A stretch of DNA of 64,000 bases from Xanthocytophaga agilis (GTDB lineage Bacteria; Bacteroidota; Bacteroidia; Cytophagales; 172606-1), in contig NZ_JASJOU010000004.1 in assembly GCF_030068605.1 (NCBI RefSeq), forward strand, positions 62,001 through 126,000, in the 5' to 3' direction. The notes beneath the pieces are model-generated. The model made no database searches. It was given only the letters and a program-made list of their open reading frames with translations, and was not told where the DNA came from. Shown piece after piece: positions 62,806 through 64,000 of the stretch. The position numbers and the translations under genes were made by a program. The number at the start of each line of letters is the position of its first letter. The stretch's first letter is position 1.

Positions 62806-64000
62806 ATGGTTGATTATTATGCCCATATGGCGGCATTAAAATCTATAACGGACGCATTTGGTGCGCAGGTAGCCGATCCAAAGTCCAAACAGACGTTTAT
62901 TACTATTCAGGATAACCCTTCCTATGCAGCTCTGGGAACGTTGATAGATCATCTGTTGTATCATTCGGGAACTTCCCGGATCGAACTAAGACGTTTGACG
63001 CGTGCTTCGCAACTTTGGCGTGATATACGGGAGTATATTGATGCGGTTGCTCAGGTACGGAGTGAACTGGAGTCTATGGTACAAGATTCTTCACAGCCAG
63101 ATATCGTGGTCCGTTACAATGCAATCCACGATACGCTCAAAAACTATCTTCAGCCAAAGTTTACGTCTCTTGTAGGAAGATTGCAGTCCTTGTTTACCCA
63201 ACTGAGGGATCTTACACATATAGTACCTCACGGACAAGGGGCAGACCTTTCTGTCAACCAGTGGAACTGGAGGGATCTGTATCTGTCACGGGCTAGTGGA
63301 TTGTTTGCAGAAACACTCTACAAAAAAGCGATGGACAACGGATCAGAAGAAGCAATGGCCTTTGCCTATGGGGTGTCTGCCAATTATGTGTCCAATGCCG
63401 TAGGGAGTAATTTCCAGAACCGGGCCACCGGAGGAGCACGACGTTCACATCCGCACAGAGACCGGGTAGCTGGTTATAGCATAGGAGCCTGGATACGAAA
63501 AAATATGGCAGGAATGCAACTTTCTACTACCCAGCTAAAAAGTCTTCTGACTATAGGATCACCTGTCAATCCGCTGTTACCTCCAGATATAAAAACTATC
63601 CTGGAGAAATCATTGACAGAGGTGTATGGTGTACATGGTCTGACCAACCTGCCGGATCTGGACAAAGGATATCGGAATATGCTAAAACACCTGGAGTTAC
63701 TGGATTCGTTTAAGCCATTACTGGTGCCCCAGATGATCGATAACACTGTCTATATAAAAATACTTTCTTCAGGAACTACCTTTCTGGATGCTCCTCCGGG
63801 AACACCCCCGCCACAAGATCCTGCGCCTAGCAGTGGAGGTGGAAGCTGGACGGATGATATCCCCTGGTGGGCGTGGGTATTATTTGCAGTATGTATTGCA
63901 CTAGTAGCTATATGCTATCTGATTGGCATTTGTGCTCCAGCTCAGAAAGATCCCTATCCGGGGCCATTTCAACATGATGAGGATGGCACATCCGCTGTAA
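62806..64000 (+). CDS. Unrecognised membrane protein (3' partial)
   Basis: The frame is open from ATG 62806 to the window end (398 codons). The first ~325 residues are soluble and helical (MVDYYAHMAALKSITDAFGA; SELESMVQDSSQ; RDLYLSRASGLFAETLYKKA) with a His-rich segment (FAYGVSANYVSNAVGS, GGARRSHPHRDRVAGYSIGAW). A Pro/Gly/Ser linker (PPGTPPPQDPAPSSGGGSW) leads to one hydrophobic helix (WWAWVLFAVCIALVAICYLI) and a tail. I do not recognise the family. The fold and the single late helix suggest a cytoplasmic domain tethered to the membrane. Confidence 0.65.
   Translation, partial: MVDYYAHMAALKSITDAFGAQVADPKSKQTFITIQDNPSYAALGTLIDHLLYHSGTSRIELRRLTRASQLWRDIREYIDAVAQVRSELESMVQDSSQPDIVVRYNAIHDTLKNYLQPKFTSLVGRLQSLFTQLRDLTHIVPHGQGADLSVNQWNWRDLYLSRASGLFAETLYKKAMDNGSEEAMAFAYGVSANYVSNAVGSNFQNRATGGARRSHPHRDRVAGYSIGAWIRKNMAGMQLSTTQLKSLLTIGSPVNPLLPPDIKTILEKSLTEVYGVHGLTNLPDLDKGYRNMLKHLELLDSFKPLLVPQMIDNTVYIKILSSGTTFLDAPPGTPPPQDPAPSSGGGSWTDDIPWWAWVLFAVCIALVAICYLIGICAPAQKDPYPGPFQHDEDGTSAV

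Overview
The window looks like chromosomal DNA of a gliding-type Bacteroidota bacterium, most likely a member of the Cytophagales. The evidence is a SusC/SusD pair, many lipoprotein signals ending in a lipobox Cys, a second TonB-dependent receptor with an N-terminal carboxypeptidase-like domain, FG-GAP/UnbV proteins, a ThuA/DUF1080 sugar locus, ECF sigma factors, and AT-rich promoters with TAnnTTTG -7 boxes instead of E. coli-type boxes. No tRNA, rRNA or CRISPR array was seen.

Layout. (1) 1-10.1 kb: a glycan locus, all on +, with the SusC C-terminus, SusD, a large FG-GAP/UnbV lipoprotein, a ThuA + glucose/sorbosone-dehydrogenase-like + PKD + cytochrome c fusion, and a DUF1080 (3-keto-glycoside hydrolase type) protein. 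Together they suggest outer-membrane capture and periplasmic oxidation/cleavage of a sugar. (2) 10.2-26.1 kb: mixed housekeeping and unknown genes: an ECF sigma factor with a translationally coupled membrane partner, a monoglyceride-lipase-like enzyme, two tandem LRR paralogs, an amine-oxidase-like FAD enzyme, a hexapeptide acyltransferase-like protein, a porin-like barrel, phosphoglucose isomerase and a HEAT/DUF4132 protein. (3) 26.5-34.6 kb: a TonB receptor, an SDR, an MFS transporter, a methyltransferase and an AraC regulator, with clear decay: truncated DUF2147, frameshifted DoxX-like, a UmuC C-terminal remnant, and a frameshifted, truncated Bcr/CflA transporter. (4) 34.8-39.5 kb: an S9 peptidase and an FtsX/MacB-type permease. 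(5) 40.2-53.1 kb: an accessory region of small regulator-plus-enzyme modules: a Crp/Fnr regulator divergent from four alpha/beta hydrolases, two aldo-keto reductases divergent from an AraC regulator, an HxlR regulator divergent from an NmrA-type oxidoreductase, and an FAD monooxygenase divergent from an AraC regulator. (6) 53.2-55.5 kb: remnants of a replicative mobile element (coiled-coil protein, XRE regulator, VRR-NUC nuclease, 5'-truncated RepA-like ATPase). (7) 56-64 kb: an S33 hydrolase, an imine-reductase-like enzyme, several lipoproteins and the start of an unrecognised membrane protein, separated by long gaps full of interspersed repeats.

Most notable non-gene signals. The Crp/Fnr regulator and the divergent hydrolase cluster have mirror-image promoters. 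Each holds an 18-bp palindrome of TTG-N8-CAA type placed exactly 20 nt before the same TTTCTTTGCA box. The HxlR/NmrA gap holds two identical-geometry palindromes that bracket a -7 box. Several intergenic repeat families (A, B, C, D here) recur across the window. A and B are repeatedly adjacent. The two C copies keep a base-paired stem although its sequence differs between them.

All names are from reading the translated sequence and motif recognition. No database search was run.
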